Shown here one piece after another: positions 34,499 through 42,221 of a stretch of 64,000 nucleotides of DNA; position 1 is the first letter of the stretch; each line of letters starts with the position of its first letter. Location: NCBI GenBank assembly GCA_048268845.1, contig JBLWUQ010000003.1, forward strand, positions 248,001 through 312,000, written 5' to 3'. A program made the translations under genes and the position numbers. This DNA comes from Muriiphilus sp048268845. GTDB taxonomy: Bacteria; Pseudomonadota; Alphaproteobacteria; Rhodobacterales; Rhodobacteraceae. The notes below the pieces were generated by a model that did no database searches, had not been told where the DNA came from, and was given only the letters and a program-made list of their open reading frames with translations.

Positions 34499-35578
34499 TC
34501 ATTCTCCCCAGTCCTCGGCCTGCATCTCGCGCAGACGCGACGCGGTGCGCTCGAACTCGAAGCTGCCCTCGCCCTCGACATAGAGGTAGTCGGGTTCCGC
34601 CGCCGCCGAACAGATCAGCCGCACATGCGCCTCGTAAAGCGCGTCGATCAGGGTGACGAAGCGGCGCGCCTCGTTGAAGTTCTGGCGCCCGAGGCGCGGT
34701 ATGTCGTCGAGCACCAGAACCCGCAGCTGGTCGGCAATCGCCAGATAGTCGCCGGGGCCAAGCGGGCGGGCGCAGAGATCATAGAAGCTCGCACGACCGA
34801 CGCCGCCGCACCAGGCCGGGATCTCGACCTCGCGCCCCTTCACGGTCAGAACCAGCGGCGCGGCCTCGCCGGGGCAGAGCTCGCGCCAGATCGCATCCAG
34901 CCCGGCGCGGGCGGCAGCGCCCAGCGGCGTGAAATAGACCTGTGATCCGGCCAGCAGGGTCTGGCGGTAATCGGTCGGACTGACGAGTTCATGCACCGCC
35001 AGCCGCTCCTTGATCAGGTCGATGAAGGGCAGGAACAACTGACGGTTCAGCCCGTCCTTGTAGAGGTCATCCGGCGCCCGGTTCGAGGTCGTCACCACGA
35101 CGACGCCGGCCGCGAACAGTTTCTCGAACAGCCGCCCGACGATCATCGCGTCGGTGATGTCGGAGATCTGCATCTCGTCCAGCGCCAGCAGGCGCAGATC
35201 GCGGGTGAGGCTGTCGGCCACCGGACCCAGCGCATCCTGCGCCCCCGCCTTGCGCGCGGCGTGCAACCCGGCGTGCACCTCCTGCATGAAGGCGTGAAAA
35301 TGCACCCGGCGTTTTTCCCCGATCGCCAGATTGTTGACGAAAAGATCCATCAGCATCGACTTGCCGCGCCCGACGCCGCCCCAGATGTAAAGCCCCTGTG
35401 GCACCTCCTCGGGCTTGTGAAACAACCCGCCGAGCAGCCCCTTGCGCCTGGTCCCCGCTGCCTCGAGATGCGCGCGGATGTCTTCCAGCGCGGGCAGCAC
35501 GGCCAGTTGCGCCGGATCGGCGTTCAGCGCGCCCTCGGCCACCGCGCGGTCATAGATCTGATGCAGCGTCTCGCCCAT
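34499..35578 (-). CDS. zapE: Cell division protein ZapE (AFG1-family ATPase)
   Basis: P-loop ATPase of 359 residues. Walker A is GGVGRGKSM (about residues 67-75), Walker B-like LLALDEMQISDITDA, then TSNRAPDDLYKDGLNR and the C-terminal NFNEARRFVTLIDALYE typical of AFG1/LACE1/ZapE. In E. coli ZapE destabilises FtsZ polymers late in division; mitochondrial relatives act in protein quality control. The start ATG gives the usual N-terminus (LHQIYDRAVAEG). Confidence 0.93.
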   Translation of the reverse strand: MGETLHQIYDRAVAEGALNADPAQLAVLPALEDIRAHLEAAGTRRKGLLGGLFHKPEEVPQGLYIWGGVGRGKSMLMDLFVNNLAIGEKRRVHFHAFMQEVHAGLHAARKAGAQDALGPVADSLTRDLRLLALDEMQISDITDAMIVGRLFEKLFAAGVVVVTTSNRAPDDLYKDGLNRQLFLPFIDLIKERLAVHELVSPTDYRQTLLAGSQVYFTPLGAAARAGLDAIWRELCPGEAAPLVLTVKGREVEIPAWCGGVGRASFYDLCARPLGPGDYLAIADQLRVLVLDDIPRLGRQNFNEARRFVTLIDALYEAHVRLICSAAAEPDYLYVEGEGSFEFERTASRLREMQAEDWGE

Positions 35579-35666
35579 GGCCCCCGCATAAATCGCCGCG
35601 CCGGATAAGGGAAGGCGGTGCGGCGACCGGTGGTGAGCGAATTGACCCCGCCCCGGATTTGACGGA

Positions 35667-36935
35667 ATGTCGCGCAGCGTCACTCGGGGAACCCGGTCCT
35701 TGCCTCAGTCCAGATTGATAACCCCGGTTCTCATCGCCGGTTGCGTGATCATCATGCTCAGCTTTGCGATCCGGGCGAGCTTTGGCGTCTTCCAGATCCC
35801 GGTTGCCGAGGAGTTCGGCTGGCTGCGCGCCGAATTCAGCCTGGCCATCGCGATCCAGAACCTGGCATGGGGCATCGGTCAGCCGATCTTCGGCGCGATT
35901 GCCGAGAAGATGGGGGATCGGCGGGCCATCGTGCTGGGCGCGCTGCTCTATGCCGGCGGGCTGGTGGGGTCGGCCCTCGCGACGACGCCGGAAGCGCACC
36001 AGATCCTTGAGATCGCCGTGGGGTTCGGCATCGCAGGCACCGGATTTGGCGTGATCCTTGCGGTGGTCGGGCGCGCGGCGAGCGATGCCAACCGCTCGAT
36101 GGCGCTGGCAATCGCCACGGCTGCCGGGTCCGCCGGTCAGGTGTTCGGCGCACCGGCGGCGGAATGGCTGATGACGCTGATGTCATGGCAAAGCGTGTTC
36201 CTCGTGTTCGCGGCGGTGATCCTGTCGTCGCTCCTGATGTTGCCGATGATGCGCGCGCCCGTGGCCAGCCGGGCCGAGCTTGAGGAAAGCCTCGGTACGG
36301 TGCTGCGCCGCGCGTTTCTTGACCCGTCCTATACGATGATCTTCCTCGGCTTCTTTTCCTGCGGCTATCAACTCGCGTTCATCACCGCGCATTTCCCGGC
36401 CTTCGTGACCGAGATGTGCGGCACCATCGACCCGTCGGGAACGCTCGCCTCGGTCGGGGTCACGACCACCTCGGCGCTGGGGGCGCTGTCGATCTCGTTG
36501 ATCGGATTGGCCAATATCGCGGGCACGCTGACGGCGGGCTGGCTGGGCAACCGGTATTCCAAGAAATACCTGCTGGCCGCGATCTATACCGGGCGGACCA
36601 TCGTGGCCGCGCTGTTCATCCTCATGCCGATCACGCCGACCAGCGTGATCCTGTTTTCCATCGTGATGGGGTCGCTCTGGCTGGCGACCGTGCCGCTGAC
36701 CTCGGGCCTGGTCGCGCATATCTACGGGCTTCGCTACATGGGCACGCTCTATGGCTTCGTCTTCTTCTCGCACCAGCTTGGCAGCTTCCTCGGCGTCTGG
36801 CTGGGCGGGCGGATGTATGACCTGACGGGCGATTACACGCTGGTGTGGTGGATCGGCGTCGGCGTCGGCGCATTCTCGGCGCTGGTGCATCTGCCGATCC
36901 GCGAGCGGCCAGCGGTCGTGGCCCAGGCTGCCTAG
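35667..36935 (+). CDS. MFS transporter (oxalate/formate-antiporter-like)
   Basis: Twelve-helix major facilitator of 422 residues. Helix 1 (SFAIRASFGVFQIPVAEEFGW), the inter-helix loop AEKMGDRRAIVLG and the later TAGWLGNRYSKKYLL match the monocarboxylate/OFA branch of the superfamily. The substrate is unknown, probably a small organic acid. Its stop codon shares the sequence CTAG with the stop of the convergent Lrp gene, and the regulator may control it. Confidence 0.88.
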   Translation: MSRSVTRGTRSLPQSRLITPVLIAGCVIIMLSFAIRASFGVFQIPVAEEFGWLRAEFSLAIAIQNLAWGIGQPIFGAIAEKMGDRRAIVLGALLYAGGLVGSALATTPEAHQILEIAVGFGIAGTGFGVILAVVGRAASDANRSMALAIATAAGSAGQVFGAPAAEWLMTLMSWQSVFLVFAAVILSSLLMLPMMRAPVASRAELEESLGTVLRRAFLDPSYTMIFLGFFSCGYQLAFITAHFPAFVTEMCGTIDPSGTLASVGVTTTSALGALSISLIGLANIAGTLTAGWLGNRYSKKYLLAAIYTGRTIVAALFILMPITPTSVILFSIVMGSLWLATVPLTSGLVAHIYGLRYMGTLYGFVFFSHQLGSFLGVWLGGRMYDLTGDYTLVWWIGVGVGAFSALVHLPIRERPAVVAQAA

Positions 36936-37396
36936 ACCGGCAGCGCGGTGGTCTTGAACACGGTGCGCAGGGCGAAACTCGACTGCATCCCCTGAACGCC
37001 GGGCAGGCGGGCAAGCTTCTGGCGGTGGATGCGGGCAAAATCCTCGGTGCTTTCGGCGATGACCTTGAGGATGTAGTCCGCCGTCCCCGCCATCAGGTGA
37101 CATTCCAGAACCTCGGGGACCCGTGCCACCTCGCGCTCGAAGGCCTCGAACAGGTCGTCGGCCTGCCCCGACAGCGTGATCTCGACGAAAACCACCGTCG
37201 ACAGCCCGATCCTGGCGGGGTCGAGAAGGGCGACATAGTCGCGGATGAACCCGTCCTTCTCGAGCCGCTGCACCCGCCGGTGACAGGCCGAGGGCGACAG
37301 GTTGACCCGTGTCGACAGGTCGGCGTTCGAGATGCCGCCGGATTTCTGCAACACCGTCAGAATCCGGCGATCGGTGCTGTCGAGCTTCGGGGGCAT
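36932..37396 (-). CDS. Lrp/AsnC family transcriptional regulator
   Basis: Feast-famine regulator of 154 residues with an N-terminal helix-turn-helix (DRRILTVLQKSGGISNADLS ... SPSACHRRVQRLEKDGFI) and a C-terminal RAM ligand/oligomerisation domain (ECHLMAGTADYILKVI; GVQGMQSSFALRT). The ATG at 37396 was preferred over a TTG six codons earlier. It is tail-to-tail with the MFS gene; amino acids are the usual effectors. Confidence 0.92.
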   Translation of the reverse strand: MPPKLDSTDRRILTVLQKSGGISNADLSTRVNLSPSACHRRVQRLEKDGFIRDYVALLDPARIGLSTVVFVEITLSGQADDLFEAFEREVARVPEVLECHLMAGTADYILKVIAESTEDFARIHRQKLARLPGVQGMQSSFALRTVFKTTALPV

Positions 37397-37569
37397 CGCA
37401 TGTCTTTGCGTCAAATGCGCCGGTTCGCGCGGGGTTTGGCGGTTTTTCTAGCGCCCGGTGGGGCGGAACACAAAGACATTCCGCGCGACTTGCGCCATGC
37501 AGGAAGGCCTGTCCGCGGTCGCGTCGGGCGTTGCGGTTGAGGCTTGGGCGATCTGAGGGGGGTCAGGTG

Positions 37570-37646
37570 TGGTAGCGTGGGGCGGACTTGAACCGCCGAC
37601 CCCAGCATTATGAGTGCTGTGCTCTAACCAGCTGAGCTACCACGCC
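37570..37646 (-). tRNA. tRNA-Met (anticodon CAT, elongator type)
   Basis: Complete 77-base cloverleaf with encoded CCA end. It has a D-arm AGCTCAGCTGGTTAGAGC, anticodon stem CAGCA/TGCTG around loop CTCATAA (anticodon CAT), a T-arm GGCGG-TTCAAGT-CCGCC and an acceptor stem GGCGTGG / CCACGCT closed by a G-U pair. The ACTCATAATGCTGGGGTC context matches elongator Met rather than the initiator or the lysidine-modified Ile2 type, though the CAT identity cannot be settled by anticodon alone. Confidence 0.95.
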
Positions 37647-37726
37647 ATTCACACCGTGGGGCAGATAGCCTTGCGCAAGGGCCGTGTCAACGCGGAAATG
37701 GCCGCGTGTCGGTGCGGAAAACCGAA

Positions 37727-37751
37727 AAGGCCCCGCAGCGCGCGGGGCCTT
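37727..37751 (-). terminator. Intrinsic terminator of the first outer-membrane protein gene
   Basis: Ten-base stem AAGGCCCCGC / GCGGGGCCTT with a five-base loop, 21 bases past the stop of the leftward OMP gene and followed on the minus strand by TTCGGTTTTCC. Confidence 0.75.
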
Positions 37752-37772
37752 GCCAATACCTCTTGTCGAGGA

Positions 37773-38390
37773 TCAGAACCGGAGCGACGCGCGCAGTTGA
37801 AGCCCGTGCATCCAGGTGTCCTGGGTCTGGCCGGGGGTATCGGCTTCTCCGGTCAGGAAACGCCCGATATATTCGCCGCCGATCGTGACGTTTTCGGTGA
37901 TACCGAATTCGACACCGGCACCGAAGTTGGCACCATAGAGCGACCAGGTGTCGGGCGCTATTGTGTACGAGCTGAGGCTCCCGCCACCAAATCCATAGAG
38001 CAACACGTTGTCCATCGCATGACCGACCCGCAAACGCGCATCGATGATGTAGTCGTAGGACTCGGTCGGCCAGCCGACCGGAAAGCCTTCGTAAAGGCCA
38101 GCCGCAGCTTCGACACCATAGACCAGGCTGCCCGACTGCCAGTTGTAGCCGACAAAACCGCCGTATGCCCAGGCCGCGTCGATGTCGTATGGGCCAACGG
38201 ACGGAGTGAAGTATTCCATCGTGCCCATGTCACCGCCGACATATCCGCCGACATAGGCACCGGACCAGTCGTAGGTGGTCGCAGCGGCGGCGTAGGGCAC
38301 CGGGGACGGAGCTGGAACGAACAGGTTGCCAGCGAAAGCCGTGGTGCCGGACAGGATGATGGCCGCACTGGTCAGCAGGATTTTTTTCAT
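37773..38390 (-). CDS. Outer-membrane beta-barrel protein (Omp25/31-like), paralogue 1
   Basis: Predicted eight-stranded barrel of 205 residues with a signal peptide cleaved after about residue 20 (AFA|GN). It then has a Pro-rich linker, YDWSGAYVGGYVGG, alternating strands (GGFVGYNWQSGSLVYGVE; DARLRVGHAMDNVLLYGFGG; FGAGVEFGITENVTIGGEY) and a terminal Phe (LRASLRF) recognised by the BAM complex. The next upstream gene is a clear paralogue. An AAGGGAG ribosome binding site precedes the ATG. Confidence 0.88.
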   Translation of the reverse strand: MKKILLTSAAIILSGTTAFAGNLFVPAPSPVPYAAAATTYDWSGAYVGGYVGGDMGTMEYFTPSVGPYDIDAAWAYGGFVGYNWQSGSLVYGVEAAAGLYEGFPVGWPTESYDYIIDARLRVGHAMDNVLLYGFGGGSLSSYTIAPDTWSLYGANFGAGVEFGITENVTIGGEYIGRFLTGEADTPGQTQDTWMHGLQLRASLRF

Positions 38391-38526
38391 TTGAGTTCAC
38401 TCCCTTACAAGATGTTGACCCGCTACTTGCGCCCCAGGTCAGCTTTAGTAAAGGTCGTGGCAGATATTGCGTTACCCTGTTGCATTAACGCGACATGCAG
38501 GGGTGACGCGCGCGCGTTACACGAAA

Positions 38527-38556
38527 AAAAGGCCCCGCCAATCGACGGGGCCTTTT
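38527..38556 (-). terminator. Intrinsic terminator of the second outer-membrane protein gene
   Basis: Eleven-base stem AAAAGGCCCCG / CGGGGCCTTTT with an eight-base loop. On the minus strand it is followed by TTTCGTG and begins 24 bases after the OMP stop: a textbook strong terminator that insulates the two paralogues from each other. Confidence 0.85.
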
Positions 38557-38579
38557 GGTCATCTGTCGGGTTCGGCCGC

Positions 38580-39203
38580 TCAGAACCGGAACGAAACCCG
38601 TGCCTGCGCGCCGTGCAGCCAGTTGTCGTAAGTCGTGGCTGCCGTGTTGTCGCCGGTCAGGTAGTGACCGATGTATTCCGCGCCGATCACCACGTTGTCC
38701 GAGACGCCGAACTCGACGCCGGCACCGAAGTTGGCGCCCCAGAGCTGGAAGTCGTCGGGCGTGACCGGATCATCGTAATGCGCCGTCGACGGGCCGCCGA
38801 AGGCGTAGATCATGGTGTTGTCCATGGCATAGCCCAGGCGCAGCTTGAGGTCGGCGATATAGTCGAAGCTCTCGGTCGGTGCCGCGGTGGGCGCACCGTT
38901 GTAGAAGCCCGCCGCAAGTTCGCCGCCATAGACCATCGACCCTGACTGCACGTTATAGCCGACGAAGGCACCGTAGGTGGTGGCAAAGTCGAACGTGTCG
39001 GTGCCGGGTAGCGTCGTCGTCTGGTCGCCGAACAACCCGCCACCGAACACACCGGCATAGGCGCCGGTCCAGTCATAGACCGGGGCCTGCACCTGGATCG
39101 GTGCCATCGGAACCGGGTCCGGCATGGGAGCGACCACACTGCCGGCCATCGCCGGTGCGGCCGCCATCGCAAGCATGGTGCTTGCAAGGAGAAACTTTTT
39201 CAT
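38580..39203 (-). CDS. Outer-membrane beta-barrel protein (Omp25/31-like), paralogue 2
   Basis: Paralogue of the neighbouring OMP, 207 residues, with the same plan: signal peptide (AMA|GS), Pro-rich linker, VYDWTGAYAGVFGGG, YGAFVGYNVQSGSMVYGGE, LKLRLGYAMDNTMIYAFGG, WGANFGAGVEFGVSDNVVIG and terminal VSFRF. Each gene has its own leader and terminator, so the pair arose by duplication but is transcribed separately. Probably an abundant structural barrel. Confidence 0.88.
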   Translation of the reverse strand: MKKFLLASTMLAMAAAPAMAGSVVAPMPDPVPMAPIQVQAPVYDWTGAYAGVFGGGLFGDQTTTLPGTDTFDFATTYGAFVGYNVQSGSMVYGGELAAGFYNGAPTAAPTESFDYIADLKLRLGYAMDNTMIYAFGGPSTAHYDDPVTPDDFQLWGANFGAGVEFGVSDNVVIGAEYIGHYLTGDNTAATTYDNWLHGAQARVSFRF

Positions 39204-39222
39204 CAGACTGCCCTTTCTCTGG

Positions 39223-39237
39223 TTTCAGTTACTGAAA
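39223..39237. promoter_or_regulatory. Palindrome TTTCAGT-T-ACTGAAA in the leader of OMP paralogue 2
   Basis: Perfect inverted repeat with 7-base arms around one T, 20 to 34 bases upstream of the OMP start codon. It could be an operator or a 5'-UTR hairpin that stabilises the messenger. The corresponding position before paralogue 1 lacks it. Confidence 0.4.
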
Positions 39238-39382
39238 TCCCAACGCGCTTATGCGCTGGCGGTTTCATACTCCGGGAAAATCGGCAGGGAATGTTGTTTC
39301 GCGGTCACGGCCCGGCATCGGCAGGGAATGACCCAAAGACGCGCCGCGTCCGGCAAGAAAACGCCGTCTCGCGAAGTTTTCT

Positions 39383-40198
39383 TCAGGCGGAGGGTTGAAC
39401 CATGACCTGATGCGGATAGGGGATCGATATTCCCTCGGCGTCGAACGCTTCCTTGACCGCTCGGGTCAGGTCGAACTTGACCTCCCAGAACTCGGCCGCA
39501 TCGGTCCAGACCCGCAACGTCAGGTCGACCGCGCTGTCGCCCAGGTTGGTGACGCGCACCCATGGCGCGGGGTCGTCATGCACGCGGGAATCGGCCCCGG
39601 CAACACGCAGGATCACCGCCATCGCGTCCTCGGCGCTGTCGTCGTAGGAAATGCCGAACACCAGTTGCACGCGCCGGGTCGAATGGTGCGAATAATTGGT
39701 GATGATCGCTCCCCAGGCCTGCCCGTTCGGCACGATGATCTGGATGTTGTCGGGCGTCGCCAGTTCGGTGAAGAACAGGTTGATGTCCTTGACCGTGCCG
39801 GAGGTGCCGCCGACATCGACGAACTCGCCGATCCGGTAGGGCCGGAACAGGATCAGCATGAACCCCGCCGCGAGATCCGCCAGCGTGCCCTGAAGCGCCA
39901 TGCCGATCGCCAGCGTCGCCGCACCCAGCATCGCCACAAGGCTGGTGGCCTCGATCCCGAACAGGTTGAGGATCGCAATGAGAACGATCAGCAGGATCAG
40001 CCAGCGGGTTATCGAGGCAATGAAATTGCCGATGGTCTTGTCGATCCGCCTGGCGGCGTTCACCCGTCGGCGGACAAAGGCGCTGACCGCGCCGGCGACG
40101 ATCCAGCCAAGAATCAGGACGATCAGCGCCTTGGCGGCGTTGATCACGAGGGGGGCATATTCGCCCAGCTGCGAAAGCAGGCTCTGTGTGGTATCCAT
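39383..40198 (-). CDS. Small-conductance mechanosensitive channel (MscS family)
   Basis: Inner-membrane channel of 271 residues. Three N-terminal helices (about 15-100) end in the pore helix AMLGAATLAIGMALQGTLAD; the beta domain follows with RPYRIGEFVDVGGTSGTV and DNIQIIVPNGQAW, then the alpha/beta C-terminal domain. Length and motifs match canonical E. coli MscS (286). The start chosen (MDTTQSLL) removes a non-conserved extension. It sits beside mscL on the same strand. Confidence 0.93.
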   Translation of the reverse strand: MDTTQSLLSQLGEYAPLVINAAKALIVLILGWIVAGAVSAFVRRRVNAARRIDKTIGNFIASITRWLILLIVLIAILNLFGIEATSLVAMLGAATLAIGMALQGTLADLAAGFMLILFRPYRIGEFVDVGGTSGTVKDINLFFTELATPDNIQIIVPNGQAWGAIITNYSHHSTRRVQLVFGISYDDSAEDAMAVILRVAGADSRVHDDPAPWVRVTNLGDSAVDLTLRVWTDAAEFWEVKFDLTRAVKEAFDAEGISIPYPHQVMVQPSA

Positions 40199-40230
40199 CC
40201 GGTCAGCATAACGCTTTGAGTTCAATGCAA

Positions 40231-40255
40231 AAGGGCCCGGCGATGCGGGCCCCTT
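40231..40255 (-). terminator. Intrinsic terminator downstream of mscL
   Basis: Stem GGGCCCG / CGGGCCC (40233-40239 / 40246-40252) with loop GCGATG-type spacer, extended by AA/TT past a bulged base, and followed on the minus strand by TTTTGCATT. It separates mscL from mscS. Confidence 0.7.
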
Positions 40256-40273
40256 CACGATGGCTTGAGGGTG

Positions 40274-40705
40274 TCACCGCGCCTTCAAGCTGTCGCGGAT
40301 CTCGATCAGGAGGTCGACCTCGCTCGGCCCGGCGGGCACGTCCGGGGCGACCTCTTTCTTTCCGACGGCGGCGTCCTTGATGCGGTTGACGTAGCGCACC
40401 AGCATGAACACCACGAAGGCGATGATCAGGAAGTTGATGACCGCCATGATGAACGCGCCATAGGCGAAGACCGAAGCCCCTGCCTCACGCGCGGCCTCGA
40501 GGCTGGCGCCCGCAGGCACCTCGCCCGCGAGCACGGCGTAATTGTTGGTGAAGTCCAGCCCGCCGGTGAACAGCCCGATGATCGGGTTGATGAGGTCGCT
40601 GACCAGCGAACTGACGATCGCGGTGAACGCCGCGCCGATGATGATGCCGACGGCCATGTCCATGACATTGCCCTTGGCGATGAAAGCCCTGAATTCCTTA
40701 AGCAT
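40274..40705 (-). CDS. mscL: Large-conductance mechanosensitive channel
   Basis: MscL of 143 residues. The N-terminal amphipathic helix and TM1 (MLKEFRAFIAKGNVMDMAVG ... AFTAIVSSLVSDLINPIIG) and TM2 (AFIMAVINFLIIAFVVFMLV) are typical, with a cytoplasmic bundle at the C-terminus. It opens at near-lytic tension to release solutes. The ATG at 40705 is favoured by spacing from AGGGAG over a GTG three codons upstream. Confidence 0.95.
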   Translation of the reverse strand: MLKEFRAFIAKGNVMDMAVGIIIGAAFTAIVSSLVSDLINPIIGLFTGGLDFTNNYAVLAGEVPAGASLEAAREAGASVFAYGAFIMAVINFLIIAFVVFMLVRYVNRIKDAAVGKKEVAPDVPAGPSEVDLLIEIRDSLKAR

Positions 40706-40804
40706 TCCACGCACTCCCTGCCCTTGCGGCGTTACAATACGCGGCGATTATAGCAGGCCATGCCGGAAAACAGCGGGGAAAAAACGGCCCGGCGCGTCAT
40801 CGCG

Positions 40805-40996
40805 TCAGGTGGTGCGCGTGCTTCCCTTGGGGCCGAGGAATATCCACAGAAGGAACCCGACCAGCGGCAGGAAGATCACCAGCACGGTCCAGAGCACCTT
40901 GGTGCCGGTCGAAGCGGTGGATGAAAAGATCGAGATCAGCGCCCAGATATCCAGTGCCAGCAGGATAAGGCCGCCAAGGCCGGACAGTTCGAACAT
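40805..40996 (-). CDS. PLDc_N domain small membrane protein
   Basis: 63-residue protein with two hydrophobic helices separated by a short polar loop (LILLALDIWALISIF; TGTKVLWTVLVIFLPLVGFLLW) and ending FLGPKGSTRTT, the phospholipase D nuclease N-terminal domain found alone in many bacteria. No catalytic domain is present. A GGAGAG ribosome binding site lies just ahead of the ATG. Role unknown, probably envelope stress. Confidence 0.85.
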   Translation of the reverse strand: MFELSGLGGLILLALDIWALISIFSSTASTGTKVLWTVLVIFLPLVGFLLWIFLGPKGSTRTT

Positions 40997-41075
40997 GTCT
41001 CTCTCCAATTCTGCGCCCTTGCCGGGCCTTTACGGAGAGAGAACGCGCAACCGCCCCCTTGGTTCCCGCGCCGCG

Positions 41076-41531
41076 TCATTCTCGGCCCGGCAGCGCCCCG
41101 GTCAGCACATAGCGCAGGATCTGCGCCACCTCCTCCGGCTCGCGCGCCATGGCCAGCGCGGCGGCATCGACCTCCTTGAGGGCATGGTCATGTTCGGGCC
41201 GTTGCAGGATGATCAGCGACTTGCCCTTGGCGGCGGCATAGCCCGCATCGAAGGCCGCGTTCCACTGGCGGTATTTCTCGCCAAAGCGCACCACCACGAC
41301 GTCGGCATCCTCGATCCCCTTGCGGGTGCGGATCGCGTTGACCATGGCGCCCTTGTGGTCGTGCCAATACTTGTTGTCCTCGGCGCCAAGGATCGCCACG
41401 CCGCAATCGTCCGAGGCGTCGTGGTCGGTCACCGGGGCCGAGAACGACACGTCGAGCCCCTTGCAGGCGGCGATGATCTCGTCGCGCCAGTCAGTGTGGA
41501 TCTCGCCGGACAGATAGACGTTGAGACTCAT
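41076..41531 (-). CDS. YtoQ family protein (nucleoside 2-deoxyribosyltransferase-like)
   Basis: Cytosolic protein of 151 residues with the Rossmann-like fold of nucleoside 2-deoxyribosyltransferases: NVYLSGEIHTDWRDEI, DHDASDDCG, ILGAEDNKYWHDHKGAMVNAIRT, DADVVVVRFGEKYRQWNAAFDAGYAAAKG. These match the YtoQ subfamily, whose activity is not established. It overlaps the phosphoribosyltransferase gene by four bases, hinting at a nucleotide-salvage pair. Confidence 0.85.
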   Translation of the reverse strand: MSLNVYLSGEIHTDWRDEIIAACKGLDVSFSAPVTDHDASDDCGVAILGAEDNKYWHDHKGAMVNAIRTRKGIEDADVVVVRFGEKYRQWNAAFDAGYAAAKGKSLIILQRPEHDHALKEVDAAALAMAREPEEVAQILRYVLTGALPGRE

Positions 41532-42175
41532 TCGCTGGCTTCCTTTCTTTTCGCAAGTAAGGCGGTCACCTCGTCATCGGCCACCTGCCCGAATTCTGCA
41601 TAATGCGCCCCGACCGCAAGAAATCGCGTGGGCGTCTCAAGGCACAGGATATCGTCCGCCAAGGGTGCCAGTTCGGCCAGCGTGTCACCCGGCGCGACCG
41701 GAACGGCGAGGATGATCTCTTTCGCGCCCTTGCCCGCAAGCCCCTTCAGCGCCGCCCGGACCGTGCTGCCGGTGGCGATGCCGTCATCCACCACGATCAC
41801 GCTGCGCCCGGCGACATCGACCGGCGCGCGCCCGGCCAGCCATTTCTTCCGGCGGACCTCGATCTCGGCCAGCTTTTCCTGCACGGCGCGCGCGAAATCC
41901 GCCGGGGTCAGACCGTAGGACTCAAGCACGCCGGGGTTGAACACCACCTGATGCGCCGCCCCGTTGACCACCGCGCCTGCCGCGAGTTCGGGATTTCCCG
42001 GCGAGCCGATCTTGCGCACCATGAGCAGGTCAAGCGGTGCGCCCAGACGATCTGCCACCGGAATCGCGACGGGAACGCCGCCACGCGGAAGCGCCAGAAC
42101 CACCGGGCGCGTCAGCGCACGCTTGGCCAGCGCGTCAGCCAGCCGTTCGCCGGCCTCTGTGCGGTTTGCAAACAT
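41528..42175 (-). CDS. Phosphoribosyltransferase family protein
   Basis: Type I PRTase-fold protein of 215 residues. The PRPP loop is SVIVVDDGIATGSTVRAAL, with the N-terminal PRGGVPVAIPVADRLGAPLDLLMVRKIGSPGNPELA segment typical of the COG1926 group. Substrate unknown. The ATG at 42175 gives the conserved MFANRTEAGERLA start; the TTG upstream is less likely. It is followed by ytoQ with an ATGA overlap. Confidence 0.88.
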   Translation of the reverse strand: MFANRTEAGERLADALAKRALTRPVVLALPRGGVPVAIPVADRLGAPLDLLMVRKIGSPGNPELAAGAVVNGAAHQVVFNPGVLESYGLTPADFARAVQEKLAEIEVRRKKWLAGRAPVDVAGRSVIVVDDGIATGSTVRAALKGLAGKGAKEIILAVPVAPGDTLAELAPLADDILCLETPTRFLAVGAHYAEFGQVADDEVTALLAKRKEASE

Positions 42176-42221
42176 GGCCCCATCCAGCCGTGCGCTGCCG
42201 TCGGTTGTCAAGGCGGTGCGA

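Larger units (their letters stand above)
34322..34500 (+). ncRNA. Candidate structured small RNA, about 175-180 nt
   Basis: Non-coding stretch in the 360-bp gap between folC and zapE (34139-34498), which holds no protein gene. A promoter predicts a 5' end near 34322 and an intrinsic terminator the 3' end near 34497-34500. Inside are a hairpin CCTGTC/GACAGG (34366-34388) and another GATCT/AGATC (34452-34464) extended by TCAG/CTGA, just before the terminator stem. The only reading frame is four codons without a ribosome binding site. I do not recognise it as tmRNA, 6S, SRP or RNase P RNA. Confidence 0.5.
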
